Position numbers and translations under genes: made by a program
Notes under the pieces: model-generated
Told to the model about the DNA's origin: nothing
The model's database searches: none
What the model saw: the letters and a program-made list of their open reading frames with translations, nothing else
Assembly: GCA_025617745.1 (NCBI GenBank)
Contig: CM046853.1
Span: forward strand, 64,427,024-64,491,023
Source of the DNA: Heliocidaris erythrogramma
Lineage: Eukaryota > Echinodermata > Echinoidea > Camarodonta > Echinometridae
Direction of reading: 5' to 3'
Length of the DNA: 64,000 bases
In this document: positions 1 through 10,901 of the stretch, one piece after another
How the letters are laid out: each line of letters opens with the position of its first letter
Numbering within the stretch: position 1 is the first letter of the stretch

Positions 1-269
1 CGCGGCGACCAGGAAATGTACACAATGACTCCGATAGCTCGTTTCGCGAGAATCAACAGTAAATTACGGATTTCATTTTTGGAAATATCTTTTCCAACAT
101 TGGTGAGTTGAATTTATTGTATTTCTTGGATATTTTGGGGTCGGTTTTTGAAAATTAAATGCCGATTTTGAGTGAATATTGGTGACTTTTGTGCAGTGGT
201 GTTTTAAAAAGATGAGGTGTATGACTGCCTACATTATACACACGAAGTATAGGAATGTAGCTATGAGTG
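1..269 (-). mobile_element. hAT-like MITE family A, left part, reversed, cut by the window edge
   Basis: Reverse-oriented left part of family A, ending in GCTATGAGTG and followed by the octamer CTTCCTGT (270-277). The remainder lies before base 1. It is nearly identical to 1946-2214. Confidence 0.75.
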
Positions 270-435
270 CTTCCTGTCACACCACGAATAGTGGTCATAT
301 TGACCACTACGAATACAATATGCAAAAATAGTTGGTATTTTCTGTCGCGTGTAGTAAAGGTATGGGGGGGAAAATAAGATAAATATTTTAAATACCTTGC
401 TTTCAAATTCAGCCCTTAAAAATCTCACTCCTACC

Positions 436-1945
436 CACTCATAGCTACATTCCTATACTTCGTGTGTATAATTTAGGCAGTCATACACCTCAACTTTTTA
501 AAACACCACTGCACAAAAGTCACAAACATTCACTCAAAATCGGCATTTAATTTACAAAAACCGACCACTAAATATCCAAGAAATACAATAAATTCAACTC
601 ACCGATGTTGGAAAAGATATTTCCAAAAATGAAATCCGTAATTTACTGTTGATTCTCGCGAAACGAGCTATCGGAGTCATTGTGTACATTTCCTGGTCGC
701 CGCGGGCGCTGACATCTCCCCAAAAGAGTTTTGTCCTTAAAAATTCGGTCCCTATGTAGCATACACGGAAAGTCCCGATTTTCTGTGTGCGCGATCGTAA
801 AGATCGATGTGCGCTTGCGATCCCGAGTTTCTTCGTGGACAAAAATTTTATTGGCCGATTTTAGTCTAAGACATCGGCAGTATGTAAACAACACGCGATC
901 GCGAAACAAATCGGCGGGGATTTCTCCGGTTTTGGACAAGATTTTGACTTTGGATTTTGCTGAAAATATCAAAAGTTCTTCCTAACCACTCATAGGTACA
1001 CGCCATTGCCGACTGTGTAGTAACGCAGGCAATAGTGAGTACGGTACTAATATGTATCACTGTGCATTTTTGGCTATATTTAAGTGAAACCCATATCTTG
1101 GTGTTTACTTAAATATAACTAATTATGTTGAATAATAGATGATTAAAACTTACCAGTTTGTTTTGTGACCTTTGAAGAGGGTTTCCTGAAATTTTGGGTC
1201 CTTTTTGTCGATAACTGCTATCGAGACTGTCCCGTCAGCATCCAGTTTGTATTTTTCACGATTATGATGAAGGGAGCCCTCAGCGCTCGTAGTAGTACCG
1301 GCGCGATGGGTTCGTCGATCTCCTACGAAGACCTGGAAGGGCCAAACTGACGACGTAAAAAAATAAAAAATATTACGTACGCACGTAATAATTACTACGT
1401 ACGTACGTAATATTTTTTATTTTTTTACGTCGTCAGTTTGGCCCTTCCAGGTCTTCGTAGAATAGCTTGTGTGCGTAACATTCTGCGTACGTATCTACGG
1501 TGCGTAACCATGTAGAGCGGCCTCACTAGTGCGCAACATTATTGAGAGCAGTCGTGATCCGTATGGAGATGTGGGTAACGAGTACCGAAAAGAGGGCTGT
1601 AAATGTAAGTTTTTATAACTTTCTACATTTTGTATCTTAACGAACTGATAACTTAAAATCTAAAGAATGATACTTAAGTATCAGTTTGCCCACAAAAACA
1701 TCAATTTCAAACAAAATTACATCTGTATCCCCAATACCCAGTATACACACATGTATATGATTCTAATGGTCAATATGACCATTGCTTGCTGATGTGTTCC
1801 TAACGGCCATTTGAGGTAGGAGTGAGATTTTTAAGGGCTGAATTTGAAAGCAAGTATTTAAAATATTTATCTTATTTTCCCCCCCATACCTTTAGTACAT
1901 GCGACAGAAAATACCAACTATTTTACAGTAATGTACCCGTGAGTG
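436..1945 (+). mobile_element. Family A element interrupted by a C element
   Basis: Starts CACTCATAGCTACATTCC at 436 after the octamer CTCCTACC and ends in CCGTGAGTG at 1945. A parts are 436-986 and 1805-1945; removing the C element at 987-1796 and one target copy gives a family A element of the usual length of about 690 bp. Confidence 0.7.
987..1796 (+). mobile_element. hAT-like MITE family C, copy 1
   Basis: 810 bp, from CACTCATAGGTACACGCC to GCTTGCTGATGTG, flanked on both sides by TTCCTAAC (979-986 and 1797-1804). The uninterrupted target (TTCCTAACGGCC) is visible in the related A copy near 3620, proving insertion. The centre is a long inverted repeat: about 60-bp arms (GGAAGGGCCAAACTGACG outward, TACGTACGTA inward). 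Non-coding. Confidence 0.85.
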
Positions 1946-2379
1946 GCGGCGACCAGGAAATGTACACAATGACTCCGATAGCTCGTTTCGCGAGAATCAA
2001 CAGTAAATTACGGATTTCATTTTTGGAAATATCTTTTCCAACATTGGTGAGTTGAATTTATTGTATTTCTTGGATATTTTGGGGTCGGTTTTTGAAAATT
2101 AAATGCCGATTTTGAGTGAATATTGGTGACTTTTGTGCAGTGGTGTTTTAAAAAGATGAGGTGTATGACTGCCTACATTATACACACGAAGTATAGGAAT
2201 GTAGCTATGAGTGCTTCCTGACACACCACGAATAGTGGTCATATTGACCACTACGAATACAATATGCAAAAATAGTTGATATTTTCTGTCGCGTGTAGTA
2301 AAGGTATGGGGGGAAAAATAAGATAAATATTTTAAATACTTGCTTTCAAATTCAGGCCTTAAAAATCTCACTCCTACCC
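1946..2379. repeat. Duplicated block of A-left and B-left sequence
   Basis: Repeats bases 1-435 with few differences: reversed A-left half to about 2214, an octamer CTTCCTGA, then B-left sequence up to CTCCTACC. Spacing of the two copies is about 1,945 bp. The following A-left sequence (2380-2646) also matches 436 onward. Confidence 0.7.
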
Positions 2380-2646
2380 ACTCATAGCTACATTCCTATA
2401 CTTCGTGTGTATAATTTAGGCAGTCATACACCTCAACTTTTTAAAACACCACTGCACAAAAGTCACAAACATTCACTCAAAATCGGCATTTAATTTACAA
2501 AAACCGACCACTAAATATCCAAGAAATACAATAAATTCAACTCACCAATGTTGGAAAAGATATTTCCAAAAATGAAATCCGTAATTTACTGTTGATTCTC
2601 GCGAAACGAGCTATCGGAGTCATTGTGTACATTTCCTGGTCGCCGC

Positions 2647-3337
2647 CACTCACGGGTACATTCCTGTAAAATAGTTGGTATTTTCTGTCGCATGTACTAA
2701 AGGTATGGGGGGGAAAATAAGATAAATATTTTAAATACTTGCTTTCAAATTCAGCCCTTAAAAATCTCACTCCTACCTCAAATGGCCGTTAGGAAGAACT
2801 TTTGATATTTACAGCAAAATCCAAAGTCAAAATCTTGTCCAAAACCGGAGAAATCCCCGCCGATTTGTTTCGCGATCGCGTGTTGTTTACAAACTGCCGA
2901 TGTCTTAGACTAAAATCGGCCAATATAATTTTTGTCCACAAAGAAACTCGGGATCGCAAGGGCACATCGATCTTCACGATCGCGCACACAGAAAATCGGC
3001 ACTTTTCCGTGTACGCCATAGGGACCGAATTTTTGAGGACAAAACTCTTTTGGGGAGATGTCAGCGCCCGCGGCGACCAGGAAATGTACACAATGACTCC
3101 GATAGCTCGTTTCGCGAGAATCAACAGTAAATTGCGGATTTCATTTTTGTAAATATCTTTTCCAACATTGGTGAGTTGAATTTATTGTATTTCTTGGATA
3201 TTTTGTGGTCGGTTTTTGAAAATTAAATGCCGATTTTGAGTGAATATTGGTGACTTTTGTGCAGTGGTGTTTTAAAAAGATGAGGTGTATGACTGCCTAC
3301 ATTATACACACGAAGTATAGGAATGTAGCTATGAGTG
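2647..3337 (-). mobile_element. Intact 691-bp family A element nested in another A element
   Basis: From CACTCACGGGTACATTCC to GCTATGAGTG, in reverse orientation, flanked by perfect 8-bp repeats GTCGCCGC (2639-2646 and 3338-3345). The host A element continues on each side: left half about 2380-2646, right half 3338-3769. The length equals the copy at 38349-39039. Terminal repeats are short and imperfect (CACTCxxxGGTACATT). The 110-residue open frames inside are not treated as genes. Confidence 0.85.
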
Positions 3338-3777
3338 GTCGCCGCGGGCGCTGACATCTCCCCAAAAGAGTTTTGTCCTCAAAAATTCGGTCCCTATGGC
3401 GTACACGGAAAAGTTCTGATTTTCTGTGTGCGCGATCGTAAAGATCGATGTGCGCTTGCGATCCCGAGTTTCTTCGTGGACAAAAATTATATTGGCCGAT
3501 TTTAGTCTAAGACATCGGCAGTTTGTAAACAACACGCGATCGCGAAACAAATCGGCGGGGATTTCTCCGGTTTTGGACAAGATTTTGACTTTGGATTTTG
3601 CTGAAAATATCAAAAGTTCTTCCTAACGGCCATTTGAGGTAGGAGTGAGATTTTTAAGGGCTGAATTTGAAAGCAAGTATTTAAAATATTTATCTTATTT
3701 TTCCCCCCCATACCTTTAGTACATGCGACAGAAAATACCAATTATTTTGCAGTAATGTAGCGTTGAGTGCTCCTACC

Positions 3778-4586
3778 CACTCATAGGTACACGCCATTGC
3801 CGACTGTGTAGTAACGCAGCCAACACACATCCCATACCTAAACTGCATCACTGTGCATTTTTGGCTATATTTAATTGAAACTCATATATTGCAGTTTACT
3901 TAAATCCAAATACTTATGTTGAATAATAGATGATTAAAACTTACCAGGTTGTTTTGTGACCTTTGAAGAGGGTTTCCTGAAATTTTGGGTCCTTTTTGTC
4001 GATAACTGCTATCGAGACTGTCCCGTCAGCATCCAGTTTGTATTTTTCACGATTATGATGAAGGGAGCCCTCAGCGCTCGTAGTAGTACCGGCGCGATCG
4101 GTTCGTCGATCTCCTACGAAGACCTGGAAGGGCCAAACTGACGACGTAAAAAAATAAAAAATATTACGTACGTACGTAATAATTACTACGGACGTACGTA
4201 ATATTTTTTATTTTTTTACGTCGTCAGTTTGGCCCTTCCAGGTCTTCGTAGAATAGCTTGTGTGCGTAACATTCTGCGTACGTATCTACGGTGCGTAACC
4301 ATGTAGAGCGGCCTCACTAGTGCGCAACATATTGAGAGCAGTCGTCATCCGTATGGAGGTGTGGGTAACAAGTACCAAAAAGAGGGCTTTAAATGTAAGT
4401 TTTTATAACTTTCTACATTTTGTATCTTAACGAACTGATAACTTAAAATCTAAAGAATGATACTTAAGTATCAGTTTGCCCACAAAAACCTCCATTTCAA
4501 ACAAAATTACATCTGTATCCCCAATACCCAGTATACACACATGTATATGATCCTAATGGTCAATATGACCATTGCTTGCTGATGTG
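3778..4586 (+). mobile_element. hAT-like MITE family C, copy 2
   Basis: 809 bp, about 95 percent like copy 1 by eye, with the same central palindrome (near 4110-4250). Left flank is CTCCTACC, right flank GTTAGGAA (the complement of the copy 1 target TTCCTAAC), so the flanks do not match and one junction has been rearranged. Confidence 0.8.
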
Positions 4587-5108
4587 GTTAGGAAGAACTT
4601 TTGATATTTTCAGCAAAATCCAAAACCGGAGAAATCCCCGCCGATTTGTTTCGCGATCGCGCGTTGTTTACATACTGCCGATGTCTTAGACTAAAATCGG
4701 CCAATAAAATTTTTGTCCACGAAAAAACTCGGGATCGCAAGCGCACATCGATCTTTACGATCGCGCACACAGAAAATCGGGACTTTTCCGTGTATGCCAC
4801 AGGGACCGAATTTTTAAGGACAAAACTCTTTTGGGGAGATGTCAGCGCCCGCGGCGACCAGGAAATGTACACAATGACTCCGATCAACAGTAAATTACGG
4901 ATTTGATTTTTGGAAATATCTTTTCCAACATCGGTGAGTTGAATTTATTGTATTTCTTGGATATTTTGTTGTCGGTTTTTGTAAACTAAATGCCGATTTT
5001 GAGTGAATGTTTGTGACTTTTGTGCAGTGGTGTTTTAAAAAGTTGAGGTGTATGACTGCCTAAATTATACACACGAAGTATAGGAATGTAGCTATGAGTG
5101 CTTCCTGT

Positions 5109-5950
5109 GCTGTGCTGTAGATTCAGATATGATTGAAACAAACATTTTATTCTAAATCTAATGACACTGACAATCAATACATCACAGTTAGACTGGTAAA
5201 CAGTTGTGCGAGTGTTGACATATGACTTTTCAGACAATATTTGTTGATTTGCCTGTTTGCAGACTGGAATATTAGTATTAGAATCAAAATGAAAATGGTA
5301 ACATATTAAAATGTTATTCTGATGGAACTTAAGACTTTTAAGTCTAGGATTAGGAAAACATGATGCATGTGAAAGAGATCCTTTCCCTTTTTTTTGGTCA
5401 TATTTTAGCCCCGGGACGCTGCCACGAAGTGGCAGCGTCCTGAGTGAAACCAGTACGATTCGGTGGGTCTCACAATTTACCAATGTTCAAATGACCATTG
5501 AAAATATGGCCATATAAGTTATTTTTTTTAATTAAAGTATCATATATACGATGCCACTTACCTAAACAGACCTTCCGCAAATCAGCTTTTCCTAAAAAAT
5601 GTGTAGAATCGATGAATGTCACTTTTTACTCTCAATTTTCGAAACCAGTCCCATTCGCCATGTTGTTGAAGCAGAAGCGAAAATAGGCACTTGCGCATGC
5701 GCCTATGAATATTTATTACGACGGCATAGTTTTCGTCACAGGAATAATGAATATTCATATATCCACTGTGATCCGGCGATCTCTATTCGCTCGAGCTCCT
5801 GCCTGCCACTCGTCCTAATGAATATTCATAATGCTCCCTTCTTGTCTGACGCATGCGCATTGCAAGCAAAACACCGACCTACGGAAGTTTTTAGTACAGG
5901 CTTTTGGAGATAAATAGGCCTTTTTTGTATCATCCTCATTGAAAAGAAAG
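5109..5950 (+). promoter_or_regulatory. Probable NDUFAF3 promoter with paired NRF1-type palindromes
   Basis: Unique, locally CpG-containing sequence just upstream of the proposed NDUFAF3 exon 1. It holds TGCGCATGCGC at 5692-5702 and CGCATGCGCA at 5850-5859, both matching the NRF1 core palindrome (the sea urchin homologue is P3A2). Two copies of the 12-bp palindrome ATGAATATTCAT lie at 5747-5758 and 5818-5829. NRF1 is a known activator of nuclear genes for mitochondrial proteins, which suits a complex I assembly factor. No TATA box is obvious. Site function and transcription start are inference. Confidence 0.5.
5414..5440. repeat. Perfect 12-bp hairpin upstream of NDUFAF3
   Basis: GGACGCTGCCAC (5414-5425), loop GAA, GTGGCAGCGTCC (5429-5440). 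Perfect inverted repeat of unknown role; not part of the element families around it. Confidence 0.8.
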
Positions 5951-8900
5951 ATGACAGTCAATCGTAAAGTATTGTAAGTACCTAAAGTAGCCTAAAATCA
6001 AATAATGTCATGTTTCATGGCTATCATTTTGACAAACGACCTTGTAATTAAGAGACATCCAAGCAATCAAAGGACTGCTGATCGCAGCCCGAACACTACG
6101 TGTTCGGGCTGCCGCAGTAAGTCATATTTATGCTTTTCCCTTTTGTTTTTTAAAAAGAAAGTAGGCTAGATCTAGACCACTCATAGGTACACGCCATTGC
6201 CGACTGTGTAGTAATGCAGGCAATAGTGAGTACGGTACTAATATGTATCACTGTGCATTTTTGGCTATATTTAAGTGAAACCCATATCTTGGAGTTTACT
6301 TAAATATAACTAATTATGGTGAATAATAGATGATTAAAACTTACCAGTTTGTTTTGTGACCTTTGAAGAGGGTTTCCTGAAATTTTGGGTCCTTTTTTTC
6401 GATAACACCTATCGAGACCCGTCAGAGCATCCATTTAGTATTTTTCACGATTATGCTGAAGGGAGCCCTCAGCGCTCGTAGTGGTACCGGCGCGATCGGT
6501 TCGTCGATCTCCTACGAAGACCTGGAAGGGCCAAACTGACGACGTAAAAAAATAAAAAATATTACGTACGTACGTAATAATACTATGTACGTACGTACGT
6601 AATAATTACTACGTACGTACGTAATAATTACTACGTACGTACGTAATAATAATACGTACGTACGTAGTAATTATCACGTACGTACGTAGTATTTAATACG
6701 TAGGTACGTAGTATTATTACGTACGTACGTAATATTTTTTATTTTTTTACGTCGTCAGTTTGGCCCTTCCAGGTCTTCGTAGAATAGCTTGTGTGCGTAA
6801 CATTCTGCATACGTATCTATGGTGCGTAACCATGTAGAGCGGCCTCACTAGTGCGCAACATATTGAGAGCAGTCGTCATACGTATCGATGTCTGTGTAAC
6901 AACTACCAAAAACAAGGCTGTAAATGTAAGTTTTTACATTTTGTGTCTTAACGAACTTGTAAATTCATATGTATAGACTGATACCTAAGTATCAGTTTGC
7001 CCACAAAAACCTCCATTTCAAACAAAATTACATCTGTATCCCCAATACCCAGTATACACACATGTATATGATCCTAATGGTCAATATGACCATTGCTTGC
7101 TGATGTGATCTAGACTAATAAAACTAGGAACGAATGACAGGACTTGACATACTAGAGTAGACTAGAGAGAAGAAAGAGAAAGGGAGGCGTGAGATAGACT
7201 AGTCTACAAGGAAAAATTAAGTAAACTCTAGTAGGGTTAATTCAGATTAATTTAGTTTAAGTGAGCCAGCAGGTTAATTCCATGGTAACGGAAGGACATT
7301 TAGATACAGTTTGTGATTGTCCTTTCGTTACTGTGGAATTGACCAGCAGCCATTGTCATGATTGTAGAGATGCTGGAGAGAACTTTTGGCACCTTTTCTT
7401 ATAATTTGTTCAGTATTCTTGGCATAAACAAAAGTAATAATAGGTCTGATAATAATAATAATGAGGGGGGATAAAACTAAAGGAAGAAAATTGGAAGAAA
7501 TTGAATCTAAATTTCTTGCTGGCTAAGAAAGATTGATGTGAAACCAAAGTCTTTTTTTTTTACTCATGGGAGAGGGAGGGTTGCAATGACACTCAAACAT
7601 TGTAAATGAAACTTCATGTGTAAGTGATGATAATATTTGAGAACTTTTCTTAGAATCAATTAAGTTAGTTTTTTTTTCTTTAAATAGCATTTACAGGCTT
7701 GTCACAAAACTTGTCAGCACTTACAAACTGCTGAAAATCATCTATTACTGGAGTCGTAGATAGATCCTCAGTCTCATTCGGGGTAACTCCCTATCATATA
7801 AATATCTATTATCTCATGTGCAGGTTAGTGAACACAACTTCAAGATGCATGGGCAAGCTTCAACCGACTGATGATGAATTCTACACTAGAACAACAATCA
7901 GTCTCCTTTCCAAAGAGTCCTCAGACGTCCCCTTCATATCAAACTACAGCGTCCAAGGTTTCACCATCAGCGGAGACAAGGTCTATGGGCCTGTAGCCAT
8001 CTTGCCTAGGAGTATGGTGTCATGGAATGTAAGTAAAACAGTGAAAATTGAGAATGATATTTTGAAGTATATACAGGGTATGAAAAAAAAAAATTAAATA
8101 AAAACCTACTGAAAAGGCTTAACATTAACAGGGGCCCAGTGTACATGGGCTCTTTTGCTTTTGTTATAACTGTGATTTAATTACAGCCATGGAAAAAATT
8201 ATTAGACCAAGAATGGTTACTGATAGTGTTATTTTTGTGGTAAGAAGGAAATGAAATATCATAAAAACAAGGTGAAATTGCTGGAATTTGGTATTCATTC
8301 AATGAAATACAAAGAAAAATCATTTTTTTATATTTTGTTTGCATATTATAGTACCTTTATTACAGAAGCTTGGTCTAATAATTTTTTCCAGGGCTGTATA
8401 TATGGGCAACACTTACCTTTACCCTTTCTGTAGTTGAATAGCACAAGAATAAATGAATATAGAGCAAAATATTTCACATCTTTCCCCCCCCCCCAAGTGT
8501 TATAAATAATTCATGCAGCTGTCTGAAATTTGTAAGAAGACACTGGAATATGTGATGATTCATATTAGTGTGTTGTGTGAAAATTACTGATTTGGAAACT
8601 TCATTATTTGGCAAAATGTTTTTTTTTAATAAATATATATCAATTCAAATTTGAAAATATTTTTGAAGTATTATTTGAAGTAATGACACAAAATTAACTC
8701 AAGGAAGATTTATACCCATCAACTTTAATAGTGTGCAAGATTTGTATGAGTTGTAATCTCTAATCCTTTATCAATTGAGGTCGCCATCGACATCAAACAA
8801 ATCGCTTATGATGATGGTCTCCTGCGTTCACTATCCTGTTAATTGTAAAATATTACTTTCCCATATTGTATACATATTTTCTTTGTAATGAAGAAGTAAA

Positions 8901-10901
8901 TTGTTAATGTTTGACAATATGTTTACTTATTTTTTTATCTGTAATACATGTATTACTATATTTTCTATCATGCTATTGAATGCAGAAATAAATCAATTAA
9001 TCAAAAGTAGACTATCAGGAGATTGAACCAAACATTGTCAAGTGCTCAATTGTTGATACTTACATTCATTTTTATACTGGTATTTGTAGAATATATAAGA
9101 GAATGATCATTTCAACTCCCTCCATCTGGAGAGCGTTTCATCAAGTGTTTTGTCAGTGATTTTTACCAACAGATTTGCTCTCAGCCAATCAGATGCAAGG
9201 ATTTCAGTAGCTTATAACAGTTGTCGGTGAAAATCACTGACAAAACACTTGATGAAACGCTCCTCTTTTTACCTTTAGATTGCTGGATTGCATGATATCC
9301 ATGAAGATAGCCTATCATTGTTTCATCTGATAGAACCCAAAATAGGTGAGTGCAATTTGTATTTGTTGTGATTACATAAGGACAAGGAAGTGGAAGCAGG
9401 CAAGGAACATGATTCATTCTAATTATTACCAAAAAAAAATCCTCAGGAATTGAGAATTACTGTGTTTTATGCTTGTAATGAGTGAAACATTCTTGTCCAT
9501 TTTCGAGCAGATGTAGTTTCTTCTTTATGTAATCAGAATATTTGTTCTAAAAAAATCTTGAGATGGCATTGATAAAACCCCCAAATACAATTGAAAATGA
9601 TGCAATATGTGTGGAAAATATGTTCAATCAATACAATACAAATGGTTAAAGTTTTGTCAAACACAAAAAGAAAACGAGTAAAAAGCCAATATATGGCCTA
9701 CCTTCTACCTGCAGTACCTGAAATGTTTCCTTATCAGATATTAATCATAAATTCTTGTATGAAAGAGAAAGTCATGGCAGTTGCATCTTTTATTTTCCTC
9801 AGAAATTTTGGTGATTGGGACTGGAGCAGAATATCACAAGCTAAGTCCAGAGCTACACAAGTTCATGAGACTGAAAGGAATAGCACTAGAAGTCCAAGAT
9901 ACGGTGAGATAAGTTGAAGATCTTTTCACTGTAGCGTCCGTTTTAAAAACATTTTTGCATCCTTTGCAATATACTGTTCTGCAAGTCCAAATGACTAAAC
10001 TTGTATTTTGTCTACAAACTAGTGAAAATTATTCAGAAATCCATGACTTGACTTAGTCACAGCCAGGAAAAGCTCAATTATGGACAGCAGATAGACTTGA
10101 CTAGACTTAGGTCTCAAACTCTGCCGACTCGATATGACTCTAAACTCAAAACTTAGCTCTTCAGACTGAAGATGAGTTGAACTTGAATCACACTCGAGTC
10201 AGTTTTTAAAGTTAACTTAACTTGACTCCAGTCACAGCTACCACTTGGGATTTAATCCCTTGTTGACTCAACTCGATTCTGGGGAGCGTTTCATCAAGCG
10301 TTTTGTCAGACTTATTTTTACTGACAAATTTGCTCTCAGCCAATCATATGTAAGGATTTCAGTAGCTTATAACAGTTGTCGGTAAAAATCACTGACAAAA
10401 CGCTTGATGAAACGCTTCCCTGGACTGTGGCTTTAGGGACTCGATTACAACAAGGTTTGCATCATACAGACCCTTACGTAATTCATGTACAGTTGTTTCC
10501 AGTGTTAAGAGCAAACACTTCTCCATATCTTGATTAGGGCCTTTCAATCATGTAATGGTGAAACTTTTCAAACTCCTTTTTATATAAGCTTATGAAACTT
10601 GAAAATGGTGTGATTTGCAAACATCAGGGTACTGTGACAACTGAAAACCAAATTTTTAGTGAAAAGTAGAGAACAAGACAGTACCTTCAACTCCCCCACA
10701 CACACACACACACACACACGCACGCACAAGTAAAATAAATAAATTTATAAAGAAATTATGATTTTCAAATTTTCTGACTAACCGCTATCCTTATCTTATT
10801 TTGTTTGATAGCCTCATGCCTGTGCAACATTCAACTACCTTGCCAGAGAGAGCAGAGTGGTGGCAGCAGGGCTTTTACCTCCTGAAAAAGTGACACGGTG
10901 A
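5951..10901 (+). CDS. NDUFAF3: NDUFAF3, mitochondrial complex I assembly factor 3 (5 exons)
   Basis: Coding exons 5951-5973, 7824-8028, 9279-9345, 9803-9903 and 10812-10901 join in phase to a 161-residue protein. From family knowledge, NDUFAF3 is a small Mth938/DUF498-fold protein that works with NDUFAF4 at an early step of respiratory complex I assembly at the inner mitochondrial membrane. Visible matches to the human protein include DDEFYTRTTISLL, GPVAILPRSMVSWN, HDIHEDSLSLFHLIEPKI, ILVIGTGAEY, LEVQDTPHACATFNYL. Human NDUFAF3 is 184 residues; the difference is a shorter N-terminal presequence here. Exons 2-5 are firm: every acceptor AG, donor GT and phase fits. Exon 1 is inferred: a 23-nt exon (ATG plus 7 codons, phase 2, donor GTAAGT) is the only upstream piece I found that joins the phase of exon 2; it gives a basic start MTVNRKVLLVNTTSR fitting a targeting peptide. 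An alternative start is the ATG at 7816, which overlaps the exon 2 acceptor. Confidence 0.9.
6084..6112. repeat. Perfect 13-bp hairpin in NDUFAF3 intron 1
   Basis: GCAGCCCGAACAC (6084-6096), loop TAC, GTGTTCGGGCTGC (6100-6112). It lies 110 bp after the proposed exon 1. Same design (3-nt loop, GC-rich stem) as the hairpin at 5414 but a different sequence. Confidence 0.8.
6178..7107 (+). mobile_element. hAT-like MITE family C, copy 3, with expanded centre
   Basis: 930 bp in NDUFAF3 intron 1, flanked by the perfect 8-bp duplication ATCTAGAC (6170-6177 and 7108-7115). That octamer fits the nTCTAGAn target preference known for hAT elements. The central hairpin (about 6520-6785) is enlarged by extra TACGTACGTAATAATTA units compared with copies 1 and 2. 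Confidence 0.88.
7116..7823. other. NDUFAF3 intron 1, remainder
   Basis: Ordinary AT-rich intron between C copy 3 and exon 2. One inverted pair is visible: TTAATTCCATGGTAACGG-like sequence near 7274 and its complement near 7320. Nothing else recognised. Confidence 0.5.
9128..9263. mobile_element. Short foldback MITE (family F) beside NDUFAF3 exon 3
   Basis: Inverted ends GAGCGTTTCATCAAGTG and CACTTGATGAAACGCTC, centre GCTCTCAGCCAATCAGATG. It ends about 15 bp before the acceptor AG of exon 3. Same family as 10281-10420 and 23478-23618. Confidence 0.8.
10281..10420. mobile_element. Short foldback MITE (family F), copy 2
   Basis: 140 bp in NDUFAF3 intron 4, with ends GGGGAGCGTTTCATCAAGCG and its inverted match; highly similar to 9128-9263. 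Confidence 0.8.
10699..10727. repeat. CA dinucleotide repeat
   Basis: Run of CA with a few CG steps in NDUFAF3 intron 4. Confidence 0.85.

Larger units (their letters stand above)
278..5100. mobile_element. Composite nest: outer family B element carrying inserted A and C elements
   Basis: The left end CACACCACGAATAGTGG at 278 and the right end GCTATGAGTG at 5100 are the two termini seen in the simple B element at 39048-39765. Both sides are flanked by the 8-bp direct repeat CTTCCTGT (270-277 and 5101-5108), so the block reads as one old B insertion later filled by other elements. B sequence is 278-435 and 4587-5100; everything between is inserted A and C material plus a duplicated block (1946-2379 repeats 1-435). 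About 10 bp of B (TCAAATGGCC) is lost at the inner junction. No transposase is present. Confidence 0.65.

Noticed and set aside
2802-3152. Open frames of about 110 residues repeated in several family A copies (for example 2802-3152, 38534-38884, 39229-39558)
   Set aside because: Frames are open on both strands of the same segment, have no known domain, and follow the copies of a non-autonomous MITE; no splice or promoter context.
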